A DNA stretch of 64,000 nucleotides from Miscanthus floridulus (Eukaryota; Streptophyta; Magnoliopsida; Poales; Poaceae), in the NCBI RefSeq assembly GCF_019320115.1, contig NC_089587.1:86003410-86067409 (forward strand), read 5' to 3'. Below the pieces are notes generated by a model. The model had not been told where the DNA came from. It ran no database searches and saw nothing but the letters and a program-made list of their open reading frames with translations. Below are positions 21,971 to 31,902 of the stretch, piece after piece. The first letter of the stretch is position 1, and every line of letters starts with the position of its first letter. A program made the position numbers and the translations under genes.

Positions 21971-22988
21971 GAGGTTTTGGAAAAGTTCTGCTATCTTTAT
22001 TTGTTGTGGGCCCGTTCAGTAGGTGCTAACCGGTTTTACACGTTAGAGACCTTTTTGGATAACTAAGCACCTGTTGATGTCAATCCTTGTACCTAACGGA
22101 ACATACGTTACAGTTGCCCTTAGGCCTTCCCAAACACTACAGGGTGGCGTGCCGCGTCCATCCTCCATGTCACAGCGAAGTGTAGCTTGAAGTGTGTTAA
22201 AGGCTCTTGAAGAAGAGTCAATAGCTTCTTCTGACGAAAAGGCAACGAGCTATCGAGACGCGCATTGTCGAGATGGGGCATCCAGCATGCAGCATAGCAA
22301 CGGAGAGAGAAATGAAATAAAAGTGACCAGTTCATCACGCGCGTCATCGTACGCGTCAGTAAGTACAAAAGAAGATACCTATATTCTAAAGACCACATGG
22401 GTCTTACAGAGAAATATTAAATATTGCAGTACCTAATCATGTTAGGAAAACCACAGCACTTTATAAATTTCGTACATCGATATTAATTCTCTTAGAAATT
22501 TTATTCACATATATGCATGTCATAGGAACTTTAATGATTTCAGCATATATATATTAGTGTTAGCCACCTTGTGAACTGATAATAGATAAAAAAAATTGAA
22601 GCTCCACAGCTTGATAACCTGATGGTAATTGACTCAGCGAGAAAATTGCAAATCAAAGTTATGATATTCACAAAATATATCACGGAGCATTCATTGTGAC
22701 CAATTTTACCTTCCTTACGACAATAGAAGCTAAGCAAACAAAACAGCTACCAGCACCAACAAAATCCAAACACATAACTCCATTAACAAGGCAATCACTT
22801 GACACGTCTCAAAGTAAGCTGTCATACTACAGTCTGCCTAACTTCTGTATGTACAAATGCATCTATTGGAAAGCAACTTTACTGGAAGAGAAAATGGATT
22901 TGTCCCTAATTTCAAAAGGTAGAGAAAACTACTAGAGCTCTTCTTTTCATGTTCCTTTTAAAGTTCAAAGTGATCCATAGAGGCTTAC
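21971..22988. other. noncoding, AT-rich flank of the hydrolase remnant
   Basis: No gene or clear repeat seen. The missing downstream exons of the hydrolase (an expected LLPWWEDATV-type exon) were looked for on the minus strand and not found. Confidence 0.4.
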
Positions 22989-23723
22989 TTGCAGCCAATC
23001 AAAGAATTCATTTGGAGTTTTTTTAGATGCCAAACTTGTTGCTAAAAATCGTAGTGGAAGACTCTTCAATATGAATACCTGGGGAAGTAAAGAAAACGAT
23101 CAGTTTACTCCAGTAGTCCAGTCGTCCAGCCAATGTAGACACACACCACAAGATTTCTTTGATCCAATTAGAGACATTCCACCTAAGCAGCACAGCCATC
23201 ATTATAAAAAAAAGCACAACCATAAACAATAAGGTAAGCACCGAATGAAAAATACAGACCTAACGACATAAAATAGAACATGTAAAATGGAATGGAAAAC
23301 TAAATAAGCTTAGCATGGAAGTGAAAATGACTCACCCCGGCATATGAAATAAATTTAGGGATTTGAGTCACATCTTTTGGGCCCTCATAGTATACACCTG
23401 CACCAATGAAGATCAATTTGGAGACATGTGAAACCAAGCTGAAATTAGGTAATTGGAATATAAAACTCTGAAACATGTAAGATCTGTCTTGTATGAAGGC
23501 TTGTGGCATAGCAGTAAAAATTCACATAAAAGGAACCACTACAGATACCTCAGTTTAATCTGTTGTATTACTCTGTAGTCTGCAGTAATAAAGAAATATA
23601 AACAACAAAACTATTTTGAGCATGTACCGCTTCCGGGTAGTTGACTGAAGAATCAATGGCAACAACAGTACCAAGGCTGGGCCCGACCAACACCATAGGC
23701 CTTTTGATGTATGATTTCCAGAA
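22989..23723 (-). pseudogene. alpha/beta-hydrolase gene remnant, three exons
   Basis: On the minus strand, three exons in order: 23723-23628 (FWKSYIKRPMVLVGPSLG then TVVAIDSSVNYPEA), 23425-23336 (VSKLIFIGAGVYYEG then PKDVTQIPKFISYAG) and 23078-22989 (VFILKSLPLRFLATSL then KTPNEFFDWLQ). The reading phases join perfectly and GPSLG is the nucleophile elbow (G-x-S-x-G) of the fold. Exons before and after are absent, and the acceptor before the middle exon reads ttcacat instead of ttcacag, so normal splicing is lost. The other visible splice sites are intact. Members of this family are mostly plastid-targeted hydrolases of unknown substrate. Either a truncated duplicate or a transposed gene fragment; it is not expected between CDKB and HMGR. 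Confidence 0.8.
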
Positions 23724-24240
23724 CTACACATACAAGATAAGTTGTAAGGGTCACATAACTGTAACTAGAAAAATAACAGATCAATGTAACCATTAGATAG
23801 TAGCGTCGGTACACGACAACTCAACAAGAACTGTCTGGTCTCAAGCAGTGGGTGTGGTGTTCATACTCTCTGGTACGTTGTCTTTTAATGAAATGATAAG
23901 CAGCTCTTGTTGGTGTTCGAGAAAAAAATACAAAAGTGGAAAATAAACTAAAAACTATTTTAGCAACTAAGGAGAAAGCTGTGAATTTTATAACATGCCT
24001 GGCAACGACGGTGGTTCAGTTACTGTCATTGTAAGTAAGTTGTTACTTTCATGCTAAGTAAGCTGTTGAAATCAGCTACTATAACGCCCTAATGTTATAA
24101 GCAAGCTGTTCAAATTAGCTACTATCAGTACTTGAGTAGCATCCTAGCGTTTGCCATATTAGAATCAGAAAATTAGGTCACCACAAGGAAAATGACACAC
24201 AATGTGGCAATTAGCAAAAGGTACAGATAAGCGAAAGAGG
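23724..24240. other. noncoding sequence upstream of the hydrolase remnant
   Basis: AT-rich with no exon recognised. At about 24050-24130 a short block (taagtaagctgttgaaatc) is repeated in diverged form. Confidence 0.4.
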
Positions 24241-25090
24241 ACGAACAGGGAGAGCAGCGGCGTTGGGTACCGGAGATGGCGTGTAAGCGGTTACCCTAGC
24301 GCTCCCGTGCGCGTCGCTGTGGATGACCGAGGCGGACGGAGGGGCCCAGAAGGTGACGGATCCGGCCAACCAGGCGACAGATCCGGCCACCCAACAGGCG
24401 GATCTTCTGGAGACGGGGAGGGCTCGCGCTGGATCCGGCTGTTCGCCGCAGATCCACCGCCTCCGTTGGCTGCGCGAGGTGGACGCCGTGCTCCAGCCTC
24501 AGATCGGCCGGCGGGAGGGGCTCCGCGAGCGGCCGGTTCAGATCCACCGCCGAGGTTGCTGACGTGACCTCCCCGTTGTCATGCACGGCGACCACGAAGG
24601 TTCCTCCACCGCCAAAGGCCTCCGGCGCGTCAGGGCGTCCGCTGGCTGGCCGCGCGGCCATGGGAACGACCGACGACGGAGGGGCGAAACCCTAGGCCAC
24701 GCGACCCGCCGCGCTGTGTCGCGAGGAGGAAGTGGCGTGGTGGTGGTGGAGGAGGAGGAGGAGGAGGAGGAGGAGGAGAAGGAGGGAGGCCGCCGCCGCG
24801 TGGAGGGCGGGCCACCGCCGAGGCCGTCCCGCGCCGCCGCCTGAGCCGCGCCGCGAGCCGGTAGCGAGGGAGGGAGAGAGAGCGAGAGAGAGAGAGAGAG
24901 CAGAGAGGAGGAGGGCGTCGGGGTCGGGGAGATCCGCCGAGGGCTTCGTAGCGGGCGGGCGCATACTGTCGCGGGCGGTGGAGCCAACACGGGGCGTCGA
25001 TCGGAGAATCAGACGGCCAGGGGAATTTCGGCCGACGTGGCCACCCTGACTGGCGGCCAAAGCTCGCCGGCTTAATGATAGTAAATTTCA
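24241..25090 (-). other. GC-rich region with (GGA)n and (GA)n microsatellites
   Basis: Abrupt shift to high GC, with GGA repeats at about 24747-24780 and GA repeats at about 24870-24900. On the minus strand the ORFs are Ser/Leu/Pro-rich low complexity. The composition resembles a grass first exon and promoter CpG island and could be the original 5' end of the hydrolase gene, but no conserved protein segment confirms it. Not annotated as coding. Confidence 0.4.
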
Positions 25091-25790
25091 AGTACAGAGA
25101 GAATGGTGGGGGCCAAGGGGAACGAAGATGTCAGTGTTGCTTGCGTTTAGGAACTATTAGCTTCAGCGGTAGTTTTTATACATGTAACTCAAACTTTTTT
25201 GCGGGGCTATTGATGATGTATGCCTGCTTTGCTGCCGTTTGTCTGTGCACGAGCACGATTGAGCAGCGCTTTTGCTACCAGGGCATAGTAGCCTACCTTA
25301 ATTTCTGTTTTCTACGTAGTAGCTTCTTTTCCTGTGTGCTGAACCATTCGTTTTGGCTGTGATGGATAAAAAAACACTGGTGATGAGACGCTGAACATAA
25401 AGTCAGTCAACTCGTGTTGGCGAGTGAAATGATGTTTGTTGCACGTGTAGGCTGGGAAGTCTGGTTGGGTCATCTTCTCGTGGCCGTGTGTAGCTAGTTT
25501 GCCTCTGATCTGGCTGTCTGGAGGTAATTGTAATCGTTGTACTTATCACGATAGCCACCGGCAGTTGGTACAGTACGGGGCCCGGGGTAGGAGAAGGTGA
25601 TGTGTATGGCTGCTAAGTTTTGGATGTACCCGGAAAAGGAATGAAAATGAGAGACGGGCTACCGAGGCCTTGGCAGCAGCACACACCACACACACGGTTA
25701 GCTACTCCCTCCGTCCTTTAGCAGACGGCGGCGGTACAATGATTACATCACTTTAAAATAAATGTAATTTCACTCGTTTTACACATATTG

Positions 25791-26053
25791 GGCAATGTTT
25801 AGTTCCCCAAACTCCTCAATTTGGCACTATGCAAAAAGAAATTTCCCCATCATATCAAACTTGCGGTATATGCATGAAGTACTAAATGTAGACGAAATAA
25901 AAAACTAATTGCATAGTTTGATTCTACTTTGCGAGACGAACGTTTTGAGCCTAATTAGTCAATGATTGGACAATTATTATCAAATATAAACGAAATGCTA
26001 CAGTGCGCTACAGTCGTTCGGCGGCGCCGAATTCGGCCAACTAAACATGGCCT
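25791..26053. mobile_element. 'gtttagttcc' family MITE inside the Stowaway element
   Basis: Left gcaatgtttagttcc, right aactaaacatggcc; the same family as 21485-21721. Confidence 0.65.
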
Positions 26054-26219
26054 TGAGTGCACTTCTGGACTTTAATATTTTTTTTTTCAAAATAAATGTA
26101 CTTATAGTATAAGAGAAACTAACTTCACTTGTTTTTTTCTTCTACCTTTTCTCTTTCTCTTTCTAGGGTGCAACGGTTACATTTTTATAGGAGTATATAT
26201 GTAATTTCTCACTAGCCTT

Positions 26220-26459
26220 TAGCCTGTTCGCTGGTTGGTTTCTGGGCTGATAAGCAGCCTGTTCGTTTCGTCGTAAACGGTCATGGATTATTTACTGCTG
26301 GCTGGTTTGGTGTGAGAGAAAAATAATGTTCTAGCTTATAATCCACGATCGTATACGAGCAAGCGAACAGGCTGAAGCCCGGCGGGTGCTAGTTTATTGT
26401 GAGAGAAAAATACTGTTGGCTGGCTGATAAGCCCGGGCTGAAACCAACAAGCGAACCTG
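26220..26459. mobile_element. MITE with a second MITE nested in it
   Basis: Outer ends agcctgttcgctggttggtt and (reverse) agcaggttcgcttgttggtt. The inner element 26255-26374 has a perfect 11-bp inverted repeat CAGCCTGTTCG / CGAACAGGCTG, with aag on each side. Confidence 0.6.
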
Positions 26460-26650
26460 CTTCTTGATCTCTTCACCTAAACTCTAGAAGTGCACTTATT
26501 TTAAGACGGAGGGAGTATCTCCGTATATAATGCAAGGAGTGGCGCCAAACACGTGCAGGAGATGGAAAGACAGAGAGAAAGGACACATATCCTCTGTGCT
26601 ATGCGCACCAACTTGACGTCGTAACGTTGCGCGTGGCGTGAGTGAGGTGT

Positions 26651-26928
26651 GTTTAAATCCAGGGGCTAATGTTTAGGGGTGTCACATCGGGGTGTTTAGA
26701 TAGTAATAATAAAATAAATTACACAAATCATCAGTAATCCGCGAGACAAATTTATTAAGTCTAATTAATCTGTCGTTAGCACATGTTTACTGTAGCACCA
26801 CATTGTCAAATCATGAATTAATTAGGCTTAAAAAATTCGTCTCGTAAAGTAGTCTCAATATGTGTAATTAGTTATTTTTTAATCTATATTTAATACTTCA
26901 TGTTTGTGTCTAAACCTACGATGTGGGT
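26651..26928. mobile_element. MITE with gtcacatcg terminal motif
   Basis: Related to 7176-7465 (gtgtcacatcgg at the left end, the interior block ttaggctt...attcgtctcg), but inserted at a different site of the duplicated flank. Confidence 0.5.
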
Positions 26929-27193
26929 CTGTTCGGCTGGTATTAAAGTCGGCTGATAAACCGGCTAAAGCTGTTTTGTTGTGAGAGAAAAATATTGTAG
27001 ATTTAGCTGATAAGTTGGTTGATAAATTCAAGCAAACATGACCCCTTCTTCTTGATCTCGTGGCATCAGTCAGTACCGAAAGTGGGAGGCGACGTGTACT
27101 CCGTACGCGTTTAGCCGCTCGGCTCATCTGATGCCAAAAGTTGAAAGACACTTGCACATGCACACTACGAGAAAGGGCCTTCAGAAACGCTTG

Positions 27194-27228
27194 CTGGTGC
27201 CTGGTGCCTGGTGCCTGGTGCCTGGTGC
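27194..27228. repeat. 7-bp microsatellite (CTGGTGC)5
   Basis: Five exact tandem copies of CTGGTGC. It is absent from the corresponding part of the first duplicate. Confidence 0.9.
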
Positions 27229-27620
27229 GTGCATCAACGAATCGTCAGCAAAGTTTATTAGTCATGCACAAATCTGCTAATTCGATTCGATACGGTGGAC
27301 GGTGGATCGACCGGGTGATACGTGTCGCGGTCGCACCCTGTCCCCTGAGTGGCTGAGTCACGGCAAGCCGGGAGCCAAACGCTAGCTCCAGGCGCGTCGC
27401 CGTGTGCCCCGTGGGAAAACCACCGGCTAGCTGGCCGGGCAGGATGGCCGCCGCCGCGCGCGTGTCGGCCGGGTGGGCGCGCGCCGGCGCCACCTCCAGC
27501 CGGACGCTGCACCGCACCACGCCGGTCCACGTACGGTCCCGGCATGGGCTCTTCCATCGTATCGTATGCGGCGCTGCGTCTCGCTGATTGGGTGCCAAGT
27601 ACCAACCGCGTGTCAGCTCG

Positions 27621-27961
27621 ATCGGTCGATTTGAACACGCACGCACTTCGCCCCTTGGGCCGGCCAGTAGTTTTTTCATCAACACGAGCTGAGTAGCTGA
27701 TGGACCTACTAGCTAGTGAATGTGAGTCGATGCGCCGGCCCGTATGCACAAAAACAGAATGACTGTTCAGGCAAGCAGCGTATGTGTACGTCGTAGACAT
27801 GAGTTATCAGTTAATCATCCGTACGTCGCTACGATTTCTTGTTGTACGCGTTGGCACGGAGGCCTATTATTCGTATCGTGCCGGTTCAAATTTGACCCGA
27901 TGCATACGAATGAGCCAACTAGCTAGTATTTTACCTAGCTGCTGGTCTATGCCGACATGAA
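27621..27961. other. unique noncoding sequence
   Basis: No gene, repeat or terminal motif recognised between the two duplicated regions. The minus-strand ORF across 27258-27800 has no recognisable domain. Confidence 0.4.
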
Positions 27962-29055
27962 GTAGAACGAGCGAGGCGGCTGGGTAAGACGACGCGGACG
28001 TCATGCTGTACGTCGTCGCCCGACGCCCGCCACAGCCGCGCTTAAAACGATGACGCGGACGGACCACCCATCCTCCATCGTCGTCGCGATCGAGGTGATG
28101 CGTCTTGGATTCGTTCCAGCCGGCTGTCGTCACTTGCAGTGGAACCACCTAATGGCCTACGTAAGATTTTTACAAATTAATAATGAACTCTGGGATGAGG
28201 GGTCAACCGCTATTGGTAGAGGGCCGGCTCCCCGGCTCTGAAATGATCCTTGTATGAGAAAATAAAATTTCGGAGATTGCCAGCCTCTAAAAAAATGAAT
28301 TAAGAAAACACATCTGCCACTACCACCTCAGCCCACATACGGTGCTTGGCACCACCGACACCACTAGCTTGCACTTTCGTGGAGGCGCAAAAGAAGCATG
28401 TCTTTTTCTGTGCCTGCTTTAGCCAAGCTCGATAGGTCCATCTGCTCCCGTTGCCTGCACACAAGAAACCCTCGAGATGAGAGATGGGTAAGCATGCCTT
28501 GACAAGGTCGTTACTAAGACATTAGGCCGTATGGACCGTCGAGAGCGTGCGTGTGGGCGCAGTAGAAAGGCCAGCAGCCTACAGCAGTGCACCGATGCCA
28601 TGCGCCCTAGAAGCGCCGGAACTGAACGCGTATCAAATTGAATTGATCGTCATCCGAGAGCCGAGTCAAATCAAGGAGGTTACAATCAAGCTGATCATGT
28701 ACCAAGACTAACATGTGCTTCTCCACCATTTGCGACAGCAAGAACCCAAGCCGTGCTTCACCCTCTCCCCAAATTCTTCACCACCTGGTCCCCCATCCCT
28801 CTCCTTGGATCAGCGACAGAGGAGATGCAGAGAGGTTGACGGCTTAAGGCATCATTACATTGGCCGTGCTCACCCCTCCTCGTTAGATCTGGTCAAGCTC
28901 ACCAGACCTGCCTTATCCTCTCCATCGTCAGAGCTCCACCATAGCACCTCTATTATCGGCACTCCACCAATATTATCGATGCTCCACCACTACTGCATCT
29001 CTGGTTGGGGACTCTCGGCCCTAACCCTAGTGACATCGCTATGTGAGGGGTTACC

Positions 29056-30227
29056 TGAAGAGGACACGCCTACGATGCCCGAAAATTTGCCCAATCTTTC
29101 ACGGTGCTAATCAGCAACAATAATTAGACAGGTAATTGTTTGCTCAAATCCAACCAATACTGATTTTAGGATGAAAAGGAATAGCACGTGTGGTAGCAGC
29201 AAGTTCCCTCACGTGAACAAGAAAACAACAATATTTATTCACTTGCAAAGTCTCTCAGCAGATCGAATAGTTGAGATTAATTTAATCGGCCCAATACTAT
29301 AGCAGTAATCTCAATAGATAAAACTCACGGCAATGATATTTGACCCAATCTCAACATACAGTAACAGGACAGTAAGTCGCACGGATAATCTCACAGCAAT
29401 TGTACGAAAGACAAGATAATCTGATTCTTATGAAATAGTTCTGTTTAATCAACCAAACTCAAACAGTACCAGCAATAATAGAATGATGGTTGGATTCGGC
29501 TTACAATAAAATGCAATCCAAACCCTAGCAATGTTCTTCCACCCGTGGCTCCGAGAGACACGATCAGAAGATGGGGATTCCACAGAAATCCAAGCGATGC
29601 ACTCAAACCGTAGCAGCTTGATCACGCACTCCAGCAGATCCACAAGAATCTGAAAGATAATCTTCAAGACGAAGAACCTGATGGGAACACCATCTAGGGT
29701 TTTCCGAGCGGCGGCTCGACGAGGAATAACTTCACAAATAAAATCCAGTCCCCCCTCCCGTTACAGAGGACGATTCCTAATATAGGCACGAAGGCCTCAA
29801 CGTCAACTCAGACTCAATGCACACCATCTGGTTCGACTCAACCATATGGTGCACGCGTACATGACAGAGCGTAGCTATAGAAAACTAAATAAAGAAAATA
29901 CTAAAATATTGCGGACACGATGCAAATCACGCCATTAGCATTATGAACCTCCGTACTAGCTACTTGCATGCAGCGAATTCAATCCCAATAATGGTTCATG
30001 TGACGTCGACCTTTTGTGCTGTAGTTTGAACATATCGCCACTCCATCAAAGTAGCAGCATACTTCTTGACTTCCTCACGTATGTTAGCACCAATAAACAC
30101 GTACTTGCTGGGCATATTTTTCTTCATATATCTTCCCTTCACATCAAAGGATAATGCACCAAATTTCATGGTTAAATAATATGGATCATCTCCAACTCTA
30201 ATAAATTGAGGAGCCATGGGCTCATCA
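29056..30227 (-). mobile_element. solo-LTR-like insertion, 1172 bp
   Basis: Starts TGAAGAGGACACG and ends GGGCTCATCA (TG...CA), flanked by TTACC at 29051-29055 and 30228-30232. Copy B has the uninterrupted site ggggttacccaagcc near 45037. The minus orientation is more LTR-like: it ends gcgtgtcctcttca and has tgcctatattagg as a possible TATA region. An 80-codon minus ORF begins in the flank and is not recognised. A solo LTR or a very small LTR element. Confidence 0.75.
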
Positions 30228-31487
30228 TTACCCAAGCCTGAGAGGGAGGAAGGGGGCAGTCGTAGAAGGAAAGAGGGGGTATAGAGAGAGGGAAGGAGGG
30301 AGCCAGAGAGGGATAGAGGGGTGACTGTAGAGGGCAGGCACGCAAGAGAGACGTTTTCTGAGACTGAGGAGGGGCGGCTGAACGAGCGGCCGAGATAGAG
30401 AGCAACGGCTTAGGCCTCGGAGTTACGTGTGGTGGTCATTTTTTTCTATGGGCGTAAGAAGATCCTTAAAAAATGAATTCATTTATAGACGTGCATATGT
30501 AAATTTATTTTGTAAGACGGGTGCATTATTGTGTGACTTTTGTAATCTTTTGTCTCTTAAAATCAAAATCGTTGACATATAAGTTAGATAAAAATATCAT
30601 CTTTGAAAAATAAAATCATTTGTATTAAAAATTTGTTTTTTATATGCAAAGACGTGAATGATCCGAATCCCAGCTCCTAACTAAGGCCTTATTTTGTTGC
30701 CAAAAAAAACCAAGGCCTTATTTTGATGCTCTGGTATCCGCCTCAATTTACGTGTGTTGGAGTGGATTGGGATAAAAAATAGTTTAAGTTTCACTCCAAC
30801 ACATGTGAATTGAGATGGATACGAGTGCATTCAAAAAGCCCTGAGCCTCAAATTAGCTATTTCGTGCGCTAGCTGACGTGTAATTATATCCAAGCATTAA
30901 CAGCAAATCAAAATCCACGTACGTACGTACGTACTACACTTTAGCATGGATTCTTCAAACCGTTCCACTAGAAATGAGAGACTAATCGGTTCCGATGGAT
31001 GCCAGTGGATACACATACACGTACAGGCTAGCATTTTTCAGTGCTGATCGGATGGATGTCCGTACGTGGAGCATGCAGAAAACATGCGTGTGAGTGTGAC
31101 GGAAATGGACACACACGCGTACCAGACCAGACACCACGTGTTCCTAGTGCCAACACCCACACACGCGCACGCCACGCACGCATGACGATCCACATTCTTG
31201 ACCACGAAATGCATAGTGTAATAATGACGTGAAACGTCCACGTACGTCATAATGGTGTACACACACGAAGCTCAACTGCTCAACTGCTAGCGTTGGATTT
31301 AGACATTTAGTTGGGCTTGGATTTTTTTTGTCATTTAAATCAATATATAAGCCTATGCCCATAACTAATACTCCATCCATATCAAAATAAGCAATGTTTT
31401 AGGTTTATCCTAAATCAAACCATTTCAAGCTTAACCAAATTTATAGGAAAGAACATCAATATATATGACACCAAATAGGTAGAATAT
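30228..31487. other. noncoding part of copy A
   Basis: A purine-rich stretch at 30238-30320, then AT-rich sequence, an ACGT-repeat near 30917-30936, and the left half of a Stowaway MITE (from 31371, tactccatccat) leading into the LTR. No gene seen. Confidence 0.45.
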
Positions 31488-31902
31488 TGTCGGTGTTTTC
31501 GGACCACCGATGAGTAAATTTGTATTTACGCATCTGGCTCGGATGGTGTGCTCGGAGGACACAAGGGTTTATACTGGTTCGGGCGAAACGTCCCATACGT
31601 CCAGTTCGCTGCTGCTCGTGTTATCGTCACTTGGTTTGCAGTAGGGGTTACAAACAGGCGAAAGAGGGAAAGAATCTCAAGTCTCTAGTGGAAGGAGTGA
31701 ACGGGTGCTGATAGCTCGATTGCCGCTCAGCCGTGTGCTCGTGTCGTGCTCTTGTGTTCTGATTTATTCGTCGTCTGATCCCCCGGTAGGGGTGCCCTGC
31801 TTTTCCTTTTATAGGTGAAGGAAAAGCACGAGTTATGATGAAGGAAAATGAGAAGAATGAGAGAGAAGAGAGAGAGAGAGCGAAGAGAGAGAAGAAGGCT
31901 TC
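31488..31902 (-). mobile_element. Gypsy-type LTR, 3' part on the minus strand, interrupted
   Basis: Begins TGTCGGTGTTTTCGG after AATAT, matching the start of the LTR at 46300. It is cut by the Gypsy insertion and resumes at 43774-43941, where the duplication junction truncates it. Minus-strand orientation is inferred from tgctttt...cttttatagg, which reads as a TATA box (ctataaaagg) on the reverse strand. Confidence 0.75.

Larger units (their letters stand above)
25705..26515. mobile_element. Stowaway MITE split by other MITEs
   Basis: Left end CTCCCTCCGTCC after TA (25703-25704); right end GGACGGAGGGAG-like (gacggagggag) before TA (26516-26517). The interior holds a gtttagttcc-family MITE and a nested pair at 26220-26459. 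Confidence 0.65.
25251..27620 (+). repeat. second copy of the CDKB 3' flank (old segmental duplication)
   Basis: Collinear with 5272-7605 plus 21048-21160: the CDKB 3'-UTR blocks, the flank around gagaaaggac, the ggaggcgac block, cccggcatgggctcttc and gccaagtaccaacc all occur in the same order. This copy lacks the kinase exons, the 695-bp hAT element and the Copia element, and has different MITEs. Divergence is substantial, so the duplication is old and precedes those insertions. Confidence 0.75.
27962..31902. repeat. tandem duplication, copy A (continues at 43774-43941)
   Basis: Collinear with 43946-46868 at high identity. Without the solo LTR (29056-30227) and the Gypsy insertion, copy A is about 2.9 kb. 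Short ORFs near 28715 and 28419 exist in both copies, but only because the copies are young; none has a recognisable domain. Contains an (ACGT)n run near 30917. The right end is part of an LTR. The left edge is placed at tagaacgagcgagg. Confidence 0.85.

Noticed and set aside
24538..24990. Minus-strand Ser/Leu/Pro-rich ORFs as the hydrolase N-terminus or transit peptide
   Set aside because: Low complexity driven by GGA/GA microsatellites and high GC; no conserved segment or in-phase link to the hydrolase exons.
25251..25670. Second CDKB gene
   Set aside because: Only 3'-UTR and flank sequence is duplicated; no kinase exon is found on either strand upstream of it.
27258..27800. 180- and 146-codon minus-strand ORFs
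   Set aside because: GC-rich, no motifs, and they overlap the duplicated CDKB flank, which is noncoding in the other copy.
28715..29110. 130-codon ORF present in both tandem copies (also 44702-45094)
   Set aside because: Conservation is explained by the recent duplication; the C-termini differ because of the insertion in copy A, and there is no recognisable domain.
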